The notes: generated by a model not told the origin, from the letters alone. A stretch of DNA of 53,473 bases from Desulfohalobiaceae bacterium (GCA_021737085.1 JAIPEP010000002.1:1-53473); one strand, 5' to 3'. Positions 40,841 to 49,395 are shown, counted from the stretch's first letter. Program-made: numbers and translations.

Positions 40841-41755
40841 TCACTTCATCCGGGTCTCGAGCCCCTTGCCCCGCACTTTGTAGAGCCGTCCCCTGGGTAT
40901 GGGCCGATCCCCTCCTCCAAGGAGAGAAAAGGCCACATAGTTGGAGCGGCGGCTGTCGAAAACCTTTTTTTGGGGATCCGCCAAGCGCCATCCGTCCCCG
41001 AAGTAGGATTGTGCCCAATTGTGGTGCATGGAGCGGCGAAGCGTGCCATTGCCGTCTCGGACGAAGCCGGACACTACCCGGGTGGGAAGGACGCAGGCCC
41101 GGGCAAGGGCCGCGTAGAGGTCGGCGAATTCGGTGCAATCCCCCTTCCTTTGGCTCAAGGCCTGGAGAGCGCCGCGTTCCCTGGCGGTGTATCCGGAATA
41201 AGCGATTTCCTTTCCCACCCAGTTCCATATGTTTCTGGCGGTCTCCTTGTCCGTATCCGCCTTCAACTGCGTGGCCAGGGACACAATGGGCTCGGAGGAG
41301 CTCTGCACGAAGGGGTCCGGATCCAGCCAAGCTTCTGGTTCCTCGCGGGGCAGGGGCTGATGCATTTTCGCCACGGCCAGCTCTGCCCGGATATTCACCT
41401 GCTTGGCTCCGAAGGGTGGAACGATGGGGAAACGGAAGCGAAGGATCTGGTGTCCCAGTTCGTCGTGGATCCGCTTGAACTCCCTCGAGGCCTTCAGATC
41501 CATGCACTTCTGGGTCGCTGTGCGCTTCATGGGGGCGTAAATCCAAAGCACCGCATTGTGCACTGCCCGGTTAGTAGGGTTTTCCAGGACAAGACCATAG
41601 CGTACCCGCTTGGTGCTATCGTAACTGGCCTGTTTCATGGAGCGGTCGGGCTCGTGCTCGCAGTGCATGGAAAGGAAGGCGGCGGCAAGAAGTAGCAGTA
41701 ACGCCCAGAACATAACTGGCACCGGGATGCGCTTTTTCCTTGTGGATTCATTCAT
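40841..41755 (-). CDS. membrane-anchored transglutaminase-like protein
   Basis: 304 residues from ATG 41755; the open frame extends 42 codons upstream but that part does not look like protein and would overlap the leader. One membrane helix (13-30, VPVMFWALLLLLAAAFLS) precedes a soluble outer part. The transglutaminase-like core shows RKGDCTEFADLYAALARACV with Cys207, RSMHHNWAQSYF with His245 and GWRLADPQ with Asp260, a complete catalytic triad. Such enzymes act as periplasmic peptidases or acyl transferases on surface proteins. As first gene of the operon it may process or anchor the giant proteins encoded downstream; this is inference. Confidence 0.85.
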   Translation of the reverse strand: MNESTRKKRIPVPVMFWALLLLLAAAFLSMHCEHEPDRSMKQASYDSTKRVRYGLVLENPTNRAVHNAVLWIYAPMKRTATQKCMDLKASREFKRIHDELGHQILRFRFPIVPPFGAKQVNIRAELAVAKMHQPLPREEPEAWLDPDPFVQSSSEPIVSLATQLKADTDKETARNIWNWVGKEIAYSGYTARERGALQALSQRKGDCTEFADLYAALARACVLPTRVVSGFVRDGNGTLRRSMHHNWAQSYFGDGWRLADPQKKVFDSRRSNYVAFSLLGGGDRPIPRGRLYKVRGKGLETRMK

Positions 41756-41879
41756 CGCGGTCCATGCTCCAGTGTCGATTGCTGCATTGCACAGGCTTTT
41801 CCTCAGGAGAAACGAAGAAGCTGGCAAAGCATCCTGCCCGGGCTGAGCGAGGCTCCGCCCGGCAGGGGCCAACAGGTAC

Positions 41880-41936
41880 AAAAAAAGCCGGACCGCCGAT
41901 TGGGAGGTTACGGCTCCCAGAACCGGCAGCCCGGCT
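41880..41936 (-). terminator. leader terminator overlapping the GEMM aptamer
   Basis: AGCCGG-N2-TGCCG pairs with CGGCG-N2-CCGGCT around an inner hairpin (GGGAG/CTCCC) and is followed by seven T on the minus strand, 125 bases before the first gene. Its 5' arm is the same sequence (AGCCGGGCTGCCG) as the conserved 3' strand of the aptamer, so aptamer and terminator cannot form together. Confidence 0.8.
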
Positions 41937-42003
41937 ATCCCTTTCGAGACCCGCGGCTTTCCGCTCCCCGCCTTGCGGCGGGGGTCGGCTTTATCCCATC
42001 CAG
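41922..42003 (-). promoter_or_regulatory. GEMM riboswitch (c-di-GMP-I or cGAMP type)
   Basis: The minus strand shows the conserved GEMM blocks in order: GGGATAAAGCC; a stem closed by a GNRA loop (CCCCGCC-GCAA-GGCGGGG); AGCGGAAAGCCGCGGGTCT, the tetraloop receptor region; and GATAGCCGGGCTGCCG at the 3' end. The same set, with minor changes, is found in GEMM aptamers of deltaproteobacteria. Ligand binding should sequester AGCCGGGCTGCCG and prevent the overlapping terminator, an ON switch. Sequence alone does not tell c-di-GMP from 3',3'-cGAMP. It governs the transglutaminase-surface protein-rhodanese-RHS operon. Confidence 0.8.
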
Positions 42004-42610
42004 ATTGTTTCAGCAGCGTGTCCAGCTTGGCTGAACGTATAGCTCTATCTCACGGCAGAAAAAGGAGTTGAGGCTTGCAATGCCTTCTGAATACCCATGG
42101 GGTTTTTCTTGAGGCAATTGTGTCAGTGAGAGCCCGTCCTGAATGAGGAGTTTTGTCTCTTTCCGTTAATGAGACCCCCATGGTTTCGAGCAGAATACCA
42201 CCTTTTCTTCTCATGTCAAGAAGACAATGAGGGCTGTTCCCAAAATGTTCTTCTTGGCCTGTTGTAGAAAAAGAATATATGTTTCAATAAGTTGGCATGA
42301 AATTTCTGTCGTGCGCCAGATGATTCTTGTGTCGAAAGGGTTTCCTTTCACGGATAGGCCTTAAAGATTTCTGTTTCAGGCTAGAAAAGAGGAAGAAAAG
42401 CTCCCGGGATGAACCCAGGCCACGTGGTCCGATCTCTGGAGCTAGGCTGGAAAACATTTGGAAATAGGAGGATGGACCCATCCCCTAAGGCCCGGCCCGA
42501 TCTGCTTCGACCGTGCCCTGAACTGCGCCATGCTGCTGTTTCCAGGTCGCTGCGCGCAATGAGCCGGGTAGGGGAGTGAAGAGGAGAAAAACGACTCGGA
42601 GGAGATCACG
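42004..42610. other. intergenic region upstream of the riboswitch
   Basis: About 600 bp without convincing genes. It must contain the promoter of the riboswitch-led operon, though I cannot place it. It includes the 41-bp copy of the WecA-type gene end (42541-42581). The short open frames here have no ribosome sites or coding character. Confidence 0.5.
42541..42581 (+). repeat. 41-bp sequence duplicated from 16632-16672 (copy 2)
   Basis: Identical to the last codons and stop of the WecA-type gene, in the same orientation, but with no coding context here. Confidence 0.85.
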
Positions 42611-42665
42611 CAAAAAAAAGCGGCCATCCGGCCACGAATATATGGGGCCGGATCGCCGCTTTTGC
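42611..42665 (-). terminator. intrinsic terminator of the paaK-like gene
   Basis: On the minus strand AAAAGCGGC-GATCCGGCC pairs with GGCCGGAT-GGCCGCTTTT, a long GC-rich stem followed by eight T. The reverse strand also has a short U tract, so it may stop transcription from both sides. Confidence 0.88.
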
Positions 42666-42696
42666 GTCTCTCGGGAAGGAATGCCTTTTCCGGAAG

Positions 42697-43968
42697 CTAC
42701 TCCCAGCTTCGCTTGTCCTCGATGGACTTGATCTGGGGGGGCATGGTGCCCGGAGCCAGGATGTTGAGCTGGGGCCGGATCTTGATCTTTTCCCGGAAGG
42801 TGTGCAACAACTCATCCTGTTGATGTTGCGGGAATTCCGAGGCCTCAAGGTAGAGGGTGACCTCGTCTATACCGCCCGGATTGGTTACCTCCAGCTGCCA
42901 GCGCTTGATTTTCTCGAAACGGGAGACAACCTGCTCGATTTGGTGCGGATAGACGAAGAGCCCCTTGATCCGGGCGGTAGTGTCCACTCTGCCGATTATG
43001 CCGCCCAACCTGGGTGATGTACGACCGCAGGGGCAGGGTCTCCGGTCAATATAGGAGAGGTCGCCGGTGGCCAACCGGATCAAGGGATAGGTCTTGTTGA
43101 AGGAGGTTACCACCACCTCTCCCACCTCGCCGTCCTTCATGGGGATGCCGGTGTCAGGATGGCAGATCTCCACATAGGCCCGGTTGGTCAGATGTAAGCC
43201 GTTACAGTGGTAGCACTCGTATCCGATGCAGCCCACATCCGCTGTGCCGTAGCCCTGGCGCAGGACTATATCGAATTTTTTTTCCAGGGTGTTGCGCACT
43301 TTTTCCGTGAGTTTCTCCGCGGTGACAAAGGCCACCTCCATAAACAGATCCTTGCGCAGGTTAATCCCCATGTTCTCCGCTTTCTGACCCAAGTGCATCA
43401 GGTAGCTGGCCGTGCCCACGTATCCGGTGATGCGCAGCTTCTGCATAATCTCCAGTTGGGTGTTAGTATTCCCCGGGCCTGCCGGGACAACGGCGCAGTC
43501 CAGATTGCGCAGGGGCTCCTCGTACATGAGGCCGGCCGGGTTGAGGTGGTAGTTGAAGCAGTTCTGCACCACGTCCCCGGCCCGGAAGCCGGCGGCATAG
43601 AACCCCTCGCTCCAGCCCCAGTAGTCCTGGACCCTGTCCTCGGGGTCGAAGATCGGACCAGGGGAGAGGAAGACGCGGCGCATCTTGCCCAGATCCTTGG
43701 TCAACAGACCTCCCAGCCGGGGACCCATGGACTGCAGGAAGATGAGCTCCTTCTTTTTTAGAATGGGGATGTGCTTGATGTCGTTTATGTCCTGGAATTG
43801 GTTTACGTCGAACTGTGCTCTGTCGAAGCGCTTTTTGGCCTCTTCGGAGTAGCGGTAGGCGTACTTGAGGACATCCTTGAGCTGGATACGGGTGTACTGT
43901 TTCCTCTCGGATTCGTCGAGCACTTCCAGACGGTTGTATATTCCTTCTGTACGGTCTTTTCGTGTCAT
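42697..43968 (-). CDS. phenylacetate-CoA ligase family AMP-forming enzyme
   Basis: 423 residues, the usual length of PaaK-type ligases that activate aryl or acyl acids with ATP and CoA. Signatures: KKKELIFLQSMGPRLGGLL at the N-terminal end, RVFLSPGPIFDPED in the place of the P-loop-like motif, VLRQGYGTADVGCIGYEC (adenylate binding), LIRLATGDLSYI and KGLFVYPHQIEQVVSRF (hinge and C-terminal domain). RPCPCGRTSPRLGGIIGRVD is also family-typical. In sulfate reducers such genes are often of unknown substrate, so phenylacetate is not assured. It ends at a strong terminator and follows the trmI-like gene by 95 bp. Confidence 0.88.
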   Translation of the reverse strand: MTRKDRTEGIYNRLEVLDESERKQYTRIQLKDVLKYAYRYSEEAKKRFDRAQFDVNQFQDINDIKHIPILKKKELIFLQSMGPRLGGLLTKDLGKMRRVFLSPGPIFDPEDRVQDYWGWSEGFYAAGFRAGDVVQNCFNYHLNPAGLMYEEPLRNLDCAVVPAGPGNTNTQLEIMQKLRITGYVGTASYLMHLGQKAENMGINLRKDLFMEVAFVTAEKLTEKVRNTLEKKFDIVLRQGYGTADVGCIGYECYHCNGLHLTNRAYVEICHPDTGIPMKDGEVGEVVVTSFNKTYPLIRLATGDLSYIDRRPCPCGRTSPRLGGIIGRVDTTARIKGLFVYPHQIEQVVSRFEKIKRWQLEVTNPGGIDEVTLYLEASEFPQHQQDELLHTFREKIKIRPQLNILAPGTMPPQIKSIEDKRSWE

Positions 43969-44063
43969 GTCCCACTCCCTGCGAAGAAAAGTATATGCAT
44001 ATCTACCTGAATTGAGCTGTTTCGTCTAGGCCATAAACCCTGTGGGCAGTGAAGTCAAAATGG

Positions 44064-44825
44064 TCATTTCATGATCCGGCAAAAAACTAGATATCCGGTA
44101 TGGGCGACCATGCGGTCCTGTGGCCTGAGGCGATCCGCTACTGGCTTGTAGGGTCGCACCAGGATTTCCAATACCTCCATATCGGTGCAGCTGGCGCTCT
44201 CCATGGCCCGTAACAGCCACTCCACTTGATTCATGGTGGGCAGGAGGAAACCGGCAGGGGCACCATTTTGCAGGGCCGCGACAAGTTGATCCAGGTAGTC
44301 CCAGGGGGTGCGCACATCGATGAATCCCGCAGGGATATCCGTGAGGCCGAATCCCTGCTCGATGTCGCGGTCGTGGAAGCGGACCCTGTCCTTGAGTCCC
44401 ACACGCTCCAGGTTCCGGGAACAGAGCTCTACGAACTCGCTACGGCGCTCGAAGCTGTGCACTCTGCCCTGATCACCTATGTACCAGGCCAGGGCCATGG
44501 TCAGGCTTCCGGAGCCGCTACCGGCCTCGAGCACTTCACCTCCGGGGGCGATTCCCAACTTGAGCAGGATATAGCCGATGTCCTTGGGATAGATGATCTG
44601 GGTTTTGCGCTGGACATTTTTGAGCAAATCATAGAGGGTCGGCTTGAGAACGAGGTATTTTCTGCCCAAATGGGTGGTCACCTCCTGGCCGAAATCCATA
44701 TGGCAGACCTGGTTTAAGGGGATGAGGCCGTCATGGGTATGGAGCTCCTTTTCCTCCTCCAGGATCATGGTATATCGTTTGCCCTTGGGGCTGACCAGTT
44801 GAATTAGAGAACCGGTTGGGATCAT
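44064..44825 (-). CDS. trmI: tRNA (adenine-N1)-methyltransferase, TrmI/Gcd14 family
   Basis: 253 residues. The N-terminal beta domain (GSLIQLVSPKGKRYTMILEE) and the linker LVLKPTLYDLLKNVQRKTQI with IIYPKDIGYIL precede a Rossmann methyltransferase whose SAM loop is VLEAGSGSGSLTMALAW. RVHSFERRSEFVELCSRNLE is motif II. AGFIDVRTPWDYLDQLV gives the catalytic region, with Val-Arg where Leu-Asp is more common (FLDLPxPW), a small deviation near the active site. The enzyme methylates A58 in the T-loop of tRNA. Divergent from rng. Confidence 0.85.
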   Translation of the reverse strand: MIPTGSLIQLVSPKGKRYTMILEEEKELHTHDGLIPLNQVCHMDFGQEVTTHLGRKYLVLKPTLYDLLKNVQRKTQIIYPKDIGYILLKLGIAPGGEVLEAGSGSGSLTMALAWYIGDQGRVHSFERRSEFVELCSRNLERVGLKDRVRFHDRDIEQGFGLTDIPAGFIDVRTPWDYLDQLVAALQNGAPAGFLLPTMNQVEWLLRAMESASCTDMEVLEILVRPYKPVADRLRPQDRMVAHTGYLVFCRIMK

Positions 44826-45288
44826 GGTCTCTCCTTGAAGATATTGGGGAATATCGTATAACTACTGTCCTATATTTCGATGGGAGGAGCAACTGGGGCA
44901 CTGGATCAGGAGAACAGGTTCGTCGATGGTGTACAACTTTTTCCGTGAGGGCTGTGCCCATCCGGGTGTACTATCCTTTTTGTATCTCCAGATCAAGAAA
45001 AGGCCCAGACCGAGTGATAATGTCGCTCAGTCTGGGTTGCAGTGGCAATCTCATCACTGTTTCGCTGCCCCGGACAGTCCTCTGCATCTGCCGCTTTGCT
45101 CCGGGCTCTAGAACGTGGCACAATTATGCTGCTCCTAGCGCAGAGTTGATTTTGGTGTTTAATGGGCACAGCTCTAGGACGGAAAAACGTGATGGGAAAT
45201 TACAAGTAGCAGAAGGCAACTTTCCGGTAAGGCTTCCACTGACCTTGCCGGATTACTATGAAGCGGTATTTTGGCGAAGGGCAATTCT
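44826..45288. other. divergent intergenic region and rng leader
   Basis: About 460 bp between trmI and rng. Two neighbouring hairpins can form: CCCAGAC-N19-GTCTGGG with an inner GAG/CTC pairing (45004-45036) and CAGTG-N9-CACTG (45041-45059). They could be part of a structured leader of rng or a small RNA. No protein-coding region is convincing. Confidence 0.45.
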
Positions 45289-46740
45289 ATGGCAATGAAA
45301 CGAAGGAAGATGTTTGTGAGCATACTTCCCGGGGAACAGATTGAAGTGGTTCTTACCCGGGATGGCAAGGTTCAGGAATATTATGTGGAAATGCTGCAGC
45401 AGAGCAAGACCAAACGCAATATCTATAAAGGAACCATCCATAATATAGATAAGTCTCTGCAAGCGGCATTCGTGGATTACGGAGCTCAGAAAAACGGATT
45501 CCTCCAGATCGACGAAGTGCATCCGGAATACTATGTGTCAGATGTCGCTCCCAAGAAGGGACAGCGTTTCCCCCCTATCCAGAGTGTGCTTCGCGCCGGC
45601 CAGGAAGTCCTGGTCCAGATCGTCAAGGAGCCCGCCGGAAGCAAAGGGGCCTTCTTGACCACTTATCTGACCCTGCCTGGGCGCTATATCGTCCTCACAC
45701 CGGGTCGGGAACATATGGGCGTATCCCGGAAGATCGAGGAGGAAAAGGAGCGTTCCCGCCTGAAGGCTATTTTGGAGGAAATGCCCTTTGAGGAGGGTGT
45801 AGGGGCCATTCTGCGCACAGTGAGCGAAGGTCAGAACAAGACCAATCTTTCCAGGGACCTACAGTTTTTACGGCGACTGTGGAAGGAGGTGCGCCGGAAG
45901 GGTCAGACCGAGAAAGCCCCTGTGCTGCTCTATGAGGAGAAAGATCTCGCCTTCCGTGCGGTAAGGGACTATCTGACCCAGGATGTGAAGGAGGTCTGGG
46001 TGGATCACGAGGAAACCGCCAAGCAGATCAAGGATTATGCCGCCCTGATTTTCCCCCGCCGCAAGAGGCTGGTCAAGGTGCACCGGGACACGGAGAAGAT
46101 GCTCTTTGACCGATTCGGCATCACCTCCCAGCTGGAAACCGTGCATCAGCGCAATGTAACCCTGCCCAGCGGCGGGGAGGTGGTCATAGACCAGACCGAG
46201 GCCATGACCGCTGTGGACATCAATTCGGGTAAGATATCCGGGGAAAAGAACTTTCAGGAGATGGCCCTGCGAACCAACCTGGAGGCGGCGGAGGAGATCG
46301 CCCAACAGCTGAGGCTCCGGGACATCGGAGGGCAGGTGGTCATAGACTTCATAGAGATGAAGGAGTCCCGGCATTGCCGCGAGGTGGAAAAGACCATGCG
46401 CGCCGCCCTGAAGGAGGACAAGGCGCGGACTACCGTGGGCCGGATCTCCCAGTTCGGTCTGATGGAGATGGTCCGTCAGCGTATGGGCTCCAGCGCCCTA
46501 TCCGCCGTCCTGGAGGACTGCCCCCGCTGCAATGGTGCGGGCAAGGTCAAGAACAGGGAATGGCACGCCCTGCAGGTCCTGAAGGACATCTATCAGCACC
46601 TTTTGGCCAAGGATTGCCCCTCCCAGCTGGAGTACACCCTGGACCGGGATACCGCTTTATACCTTCTGAACGCTAAACGAAATACTGTGCAAGATCTGGA
46701 AAACCGTTTCAACACCAGGATCCTGATCCACGCGGACTAG
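45289..46740 (+). CDS. rng: Rne/Rng family ribonuclease
   Basis: 483 residues from ATG 45289 (GAAGGG upstream); an earlier TTG at 45271 is less likely. RNase E/G catalytic fold: S1 domain with KGTIHNIDKSLQAAFVDYG, then ALRTNLEAAEEIAQQLRLRD, the Mg-binding stretch TEAMTAVDINSGK and VVIDFIEMKE, and the Zn-link DCPRCNGAGK. The C-terminus is short, lacking the RNase E degradosome scaffold, so RNase G-type. It processes rRNA and mRNA 5' monophosphate ends. It begins a plus-strand run with queH and hemW at 3-base spacing. Confidence 0.93.
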   Translation: MAMKRRKMFVSILPGEQIEVVLTRDGKVQEYYVEMLQQSKTKRNIYKGTIHNIDKSLQAAFVDYGAQKNGFLQIDEVHPEYYVSDVAPKKGQRFPPIQSVLRAGQEVLVQIVKEPAGSKGAFLTTYLTLPGRYIVLTPGREHMGVSRKIEEEKERSRLKAILEEMPFEEGVGAILRTVSEGQNKTNLSRDLQFLRRLWKEVRRKGQTEKAPVLLYEEKDLAFRAVRDYLTQDVKEVWVDHEETAKQIKDYAALIFPRRKRLVKVHRDTEKMLFDRFGITSQLETVHQRNVTLPSGGEVVIDQTEAMTAVDINSGKISGEKNFQEMALRTNLEAAEEIAQQLRLRDIGGQVVIDFIEMKESRHCREVEKTMRAALKEDKARTTVGRISQFGLMEMVRQRMGSSALSAVLEDCPRCNGAGKVKNREWHALQVLKDIYQHLLAKDCPSQLEYTLDRDTALYLLNAKRNTVQDLENRFNTRILIHAD

Positions 46741-46743
46741 ATC

Positions 46744-47298
46744 ATGAGCGGAGAGAAGGTCCTCTTGCACATGTGTTGCGGCCCCTGCGCAGTACATCCC
46801 GTCCGGAGCCTGCAAAAGCAGGGTTTTGAGCCAGTGGGGCTCTACTATAACCCCAATATCCATCCTTTGCGGGAGTATGTGCGTCGGCGGGAAGGAGCGG
46901 AGCAGGTAGCGGACAGGCTGGGGATTAAGCTCATTTGTAAGGACGAGGAGTACGATCCCGGACTCTATCTGCGGGAAGTGGTCTACAGGGAACCCAGCCG
47001 CTGTTTCTTCTGCTACCGGCTGCGCCTGGATCGGACCCTGTCCATCGCCAGACGGGGAGGGTTCGACTGGTTCACCACCACCCTCCTGTCCAGCACACAG
47101 CAGAAACACGAGCAGATTGCCGAGCTGGCCGGAGCCCTGGCCGGCGGGGGATCGCCTGGTTTCTATTACCAGGACTTCCGGCCTGGTCGGCAGGAGGGTC
47201 TGGAGGCCTGCCGGCAGTGGGGTGTTTACCGGCAGCAGTACTGCGGCTGCATCTACAGCGAATGGGAGCGGTATCACAAGGAGCTGCATCGGTCCTGA
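46744..47298 (+). CDS. queH: epoxyqueuosine reductase QueH (DUF208)
   Basis: 184 residues. It reduces epoxyqueuosine to queuosine in tRNA, replacing the cobalamin enzyme QueG. The family signatures are all present: LLHMCCGPCAVHPVRSL (Cys11, Cys12, Cys15), GLYYNPNIHPLREYVRR, REPSRCFFCYRLRLD (Cys87, Cys90), TTTLLSSTQQKHEQI and RQQYCGCIYSEWER. The cysteines bind an Fe-S cluster and a second metal. The start lies three bases after the rng stop. Confidence 0.93.
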   Translation: MSGEKVLLHMCCGPCAVHPVRSLQKQGFEPVGLYYNPNIHPLREYVRRREGAEQVADRLGIKLICKDEEYDPGLYLREVVYREPSRCFFCYRLRLDRTLSIARRGGFDWFTTTLLSSTQQKHEQIAELAGALAGGGSPGFYYQDFRPGRQEGLEACRQWGVYRQQYCGCIYSEWERYHKELHRS

Positions 47299-47301
47299 TC
47301 C

Positions 47302-48438
47302 ATGTTGCTCTATGTCCACTACCCCTTTTGTCGCAGCAAATGCGCCTATTGCGGATTCTTTTCCCAGGTGCGGGACGAGGAGCTGGAAAAAGCCTATTTC
47401 TCGGCCTTGTTGCGAGAGGTGGAGCACTGGGGCCGCCATTTGGACCGGCCCCGTGTCTCGACCCTGTATATCGGTGGCGGGACACCCAGCCTTCTGACTC
47501 CCAGGGACTTGGAGCTGCTCGCGGAGCAGATCAACCGGCATTTCAACCTAGAGCCCGGTCTGGAGCTCACCCTGGAGGCCAATCCGGACTCTCTGGACAG
47601 TCCGGACCTTGCGCGCGCCTTGGCGAAGGTTGGAGTAAACAGGGTCAGCCTGGGGTTGCAGAGCCTGGATGACAGCCAGTTGAGCCTGCTTAAGCGGCCC
47701 CACACCGCAAGACAGGGTCTCCGGGCAGTGAATGCGGTACGCTCTGCGGGAATAGAAAACCTCGGCCTGGATCTGCTGTGGGGCTTGCCGAACCAGACGC
47801 CCCTGGATTGGCTGGAGCAAGTGGGGCGGGCCGCTTCTCTGGAGCCGGAGCACATTTCCTGCTATTGTCTCACCCTGGAGAAAGGAACCCTGTTGCAGAG
47901 GCGTGCGGAGCGTGGCGAGCTCGGGCTTCCTCGCGAAGAGCAGCTGGAGGCCATGTACATGCAAGGGGCAGAGTTGCTGGGAGAGCGCGGGTACCTCCAC
48001 TACGAGATAGCCAACTTCGCTCGCCCGGGGTATTTCTGCCGGCACAACCTGGGCTATTGGCGGGGCAGGGACTACCTGGGGCTGGGTCCTTCCGCTGTGT
48101 CCACCCTCCAGGGCAGGCGTTGGGCCAATCCCAAGGATGTCTTGCGCTACGCGGAAACGGTGCGGACAGGGGCCTTGGGTGGGGATGCGGCGATGCTGAG
48201 CCGCGGTCAGCGGCTCGAGGAGTTCCTGATGCTCAGTCTGCGCACGCGCGAAGGTCTTGACCTGGATGGCTACAGGGACCTAGGTGGGGAGGAGCTTTTG
48301 CAGGACAGGGCAGAAGTGATCCGGGCCCTGCGCGAGCGCGAGCTAATAGGTGTTTCCGGGAGACGGCTTTGGCTGACCACGCGCGGAATGTTGCTCTGCG
48401 ACTCTGTTACTGGGGCCTTGATGCCGGAACTGGAGTGA
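47302..48438 (+). CDS. hemW: radical SAM heme chaperone HemW
   Basis: 378 residues. HYPFCRSKCAYCGFFS gives the radical SAM cysteines Cys10, Cys14 and Cys17 plus the trailing aromatic residue typical of the HemN/HemW group. TLYIGGGTPSLLTPRDLELL and RVSLGLQSLDDSQLSLLKRP are further family motifs; the ending is a winged domain with EEFLMLSLRTREGLDLDGY. The N-terminal extension of true coproporphyrinogen oxidase HemN is absent, so a heme-binding chaperone role is preferred. Start is three bases after queH. Confidence 0.92.
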   Translation: MLLYVHYPFCRSKCAYCGFFSQVRDEELEKAYFSALLREVEHWGRHLDRPRVSTLYIGGGTPSLLTPRDLELLAEQINRHFNLEPGLELTLEANPDSLDSPDLARALAKVGVNRVSLGLQSLDDSQLSLLKRPHTARQGLRAVNAVRSAGIENLGLDLLWGLPNQTPLDWLEQVGRAASLEPEHISCYCLTLEKGTLLQRRAERGELGLPREEQLEAMYMQGAELLGERGYLHYEIANFARPGYFCRHNLGYWRGRDYLGLGPSAVSTLQGRRWANPKDVLRYAETVRTGALGGDAAMLSRGQRLEEFLMLSLRTREGLDLDGYRDLGGEELLQDRAEVIRALRERELIGVSGRRLWLTTRGMLLCDSVTGALMPELE

Positions 48439-48499
48439 GTAAACCCGACAGAGGCCTAACCGCCGGGGCTTAAACCGAACGAAGTCGAGTAGAGGTCCT

Positions 48500-49339
48500 A
48501 TGGAGCAAACAAAAGCCCTCCTCATTGATGTGGGTAATAGCAGTATCAAGCTGGCCTTGGCCGGTCCGGACCGATTGCTCGCTACCTATGTTCTGCCCAC
48601 ATCCTTGCAGGAGTCCTCGGATACCTTCGGGCTCAAGGTCGTGGAGATCTGCCGCCATATTGGAGTCGAGGCGGAGGAGGCCGCGGCATGGGTTGTCTCC
48701 TCCGTGGTCCCGGAGTACAATTCCCTGCTGCGGCGGGCAGGGGAAAAGTATTCCCGTTCCCCGGTGTATTTTGTACCCGGAGATATCAAGATCCCCCTGA
48801 CCAACCAGTATGCGAACCCGGAAGAGGTAGGGGCGGATCGCCTGGTGACCGCATATGCGGCCAGGTGCACCTTTTCCGAGCCCGGTCTGATAGTGGTGGA
48901 TTTCGGCACAGCCACTACAGTGGAGTGCATCCAGGGCAATAACTATCTGGGCGGGCTCATCTGTCCGGGGGTTCTGACCTCACTTCGCAGCCTGGGTGGG
49001 GGGACCGCCAAGCTTCCTCGCATCGATCTGGAACTGGATTCTCCGGATCTCGCCATAGGGGACAGCACTGTAACCAGCCTGAACCATGGGTTCCTCTTTG
49101 GTTTCGCCTCCATGGTGGACGGGCTCTGCAATCGGGTGAGGCCCTATTTGCAGGGCCCCGTGCGCATCGTGGGCACCGGTGGCTTTGCCTCCGCTATCAG
49201 TTCGGTTTGTCCCTGCCTGGAGACGGTCCGGCCCGACCTATTGCATCGCGGGCTCCTGTTCACCTGTCGTTCCGCAGTTTTCGGTCCCTCGAAGGAGGAG
49301 TGCAAGGCACAGGATTCCCTCCAGGGGACGGGGGAATGA
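48500..49339 (+). CDS. coaX: type III pantothenate kinase
   Basis: 279 residues. It phosphorylates pantothenate, the first step of coenzyme A synthesis. The ASKHA fold starts ALLIDVGNSSIKLALAG (phosphate 1), followed by the pantothenate-binding NPEEVGADRLVTAYAARC, VVDFGTATTVECIQGN (phosphate 2) and IVGTGGFASAIS (adenosine). Length is within the family range. The spacer of 61 bp to hemW and 56 bp to eno suggests a continuous transcript, although eno may have its own promoter. Confidence 0.93.
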   Translation: MEQTKALLIDVGNSSIKLALAGPDRLLATYVLPTSLQESSDTFGLKVVEICRHIGVEAEEAAAWVVSSVVPEYNSLLRRAGEKYSRSPVYFVPGDIKIPLTNQYANPEEVGADRLVTAYAARCTFSEPGLIVVDFGTATTVECIQGNNYLGGLICPGVLTSLRSLGGGTAKLPRIDLELDSPDLAIGDSTVTSLNHGFLFGFASMVDGLCNRVRPYLQGPVRIVGTGGFASAISSVCPCLETVRPDLLHRGLLFTCRSAVFGPSKEECKAQDSLQGTGE

Positions 49340-49395
49340 ATTTCCCGGCCCCTAAAGCCGGGTGATATAGGTGCAGCAAATCATTGGGAGGGGTT

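Noticed and set aside
40841-41881. A longer start for the transglutaminase gene at 41881
   Set aside because: The extra 42 codons overlap the terminator T tract and do not look like protein; the ATG at 41755 gives a clean N-terminal membrane anchor.
45115-45135. A sigma-54-like sequence, TGGCACAATTATGCTG, before rng
   Set aside because: The distance between the GG and GC elements is nine bases instead of the required ten.
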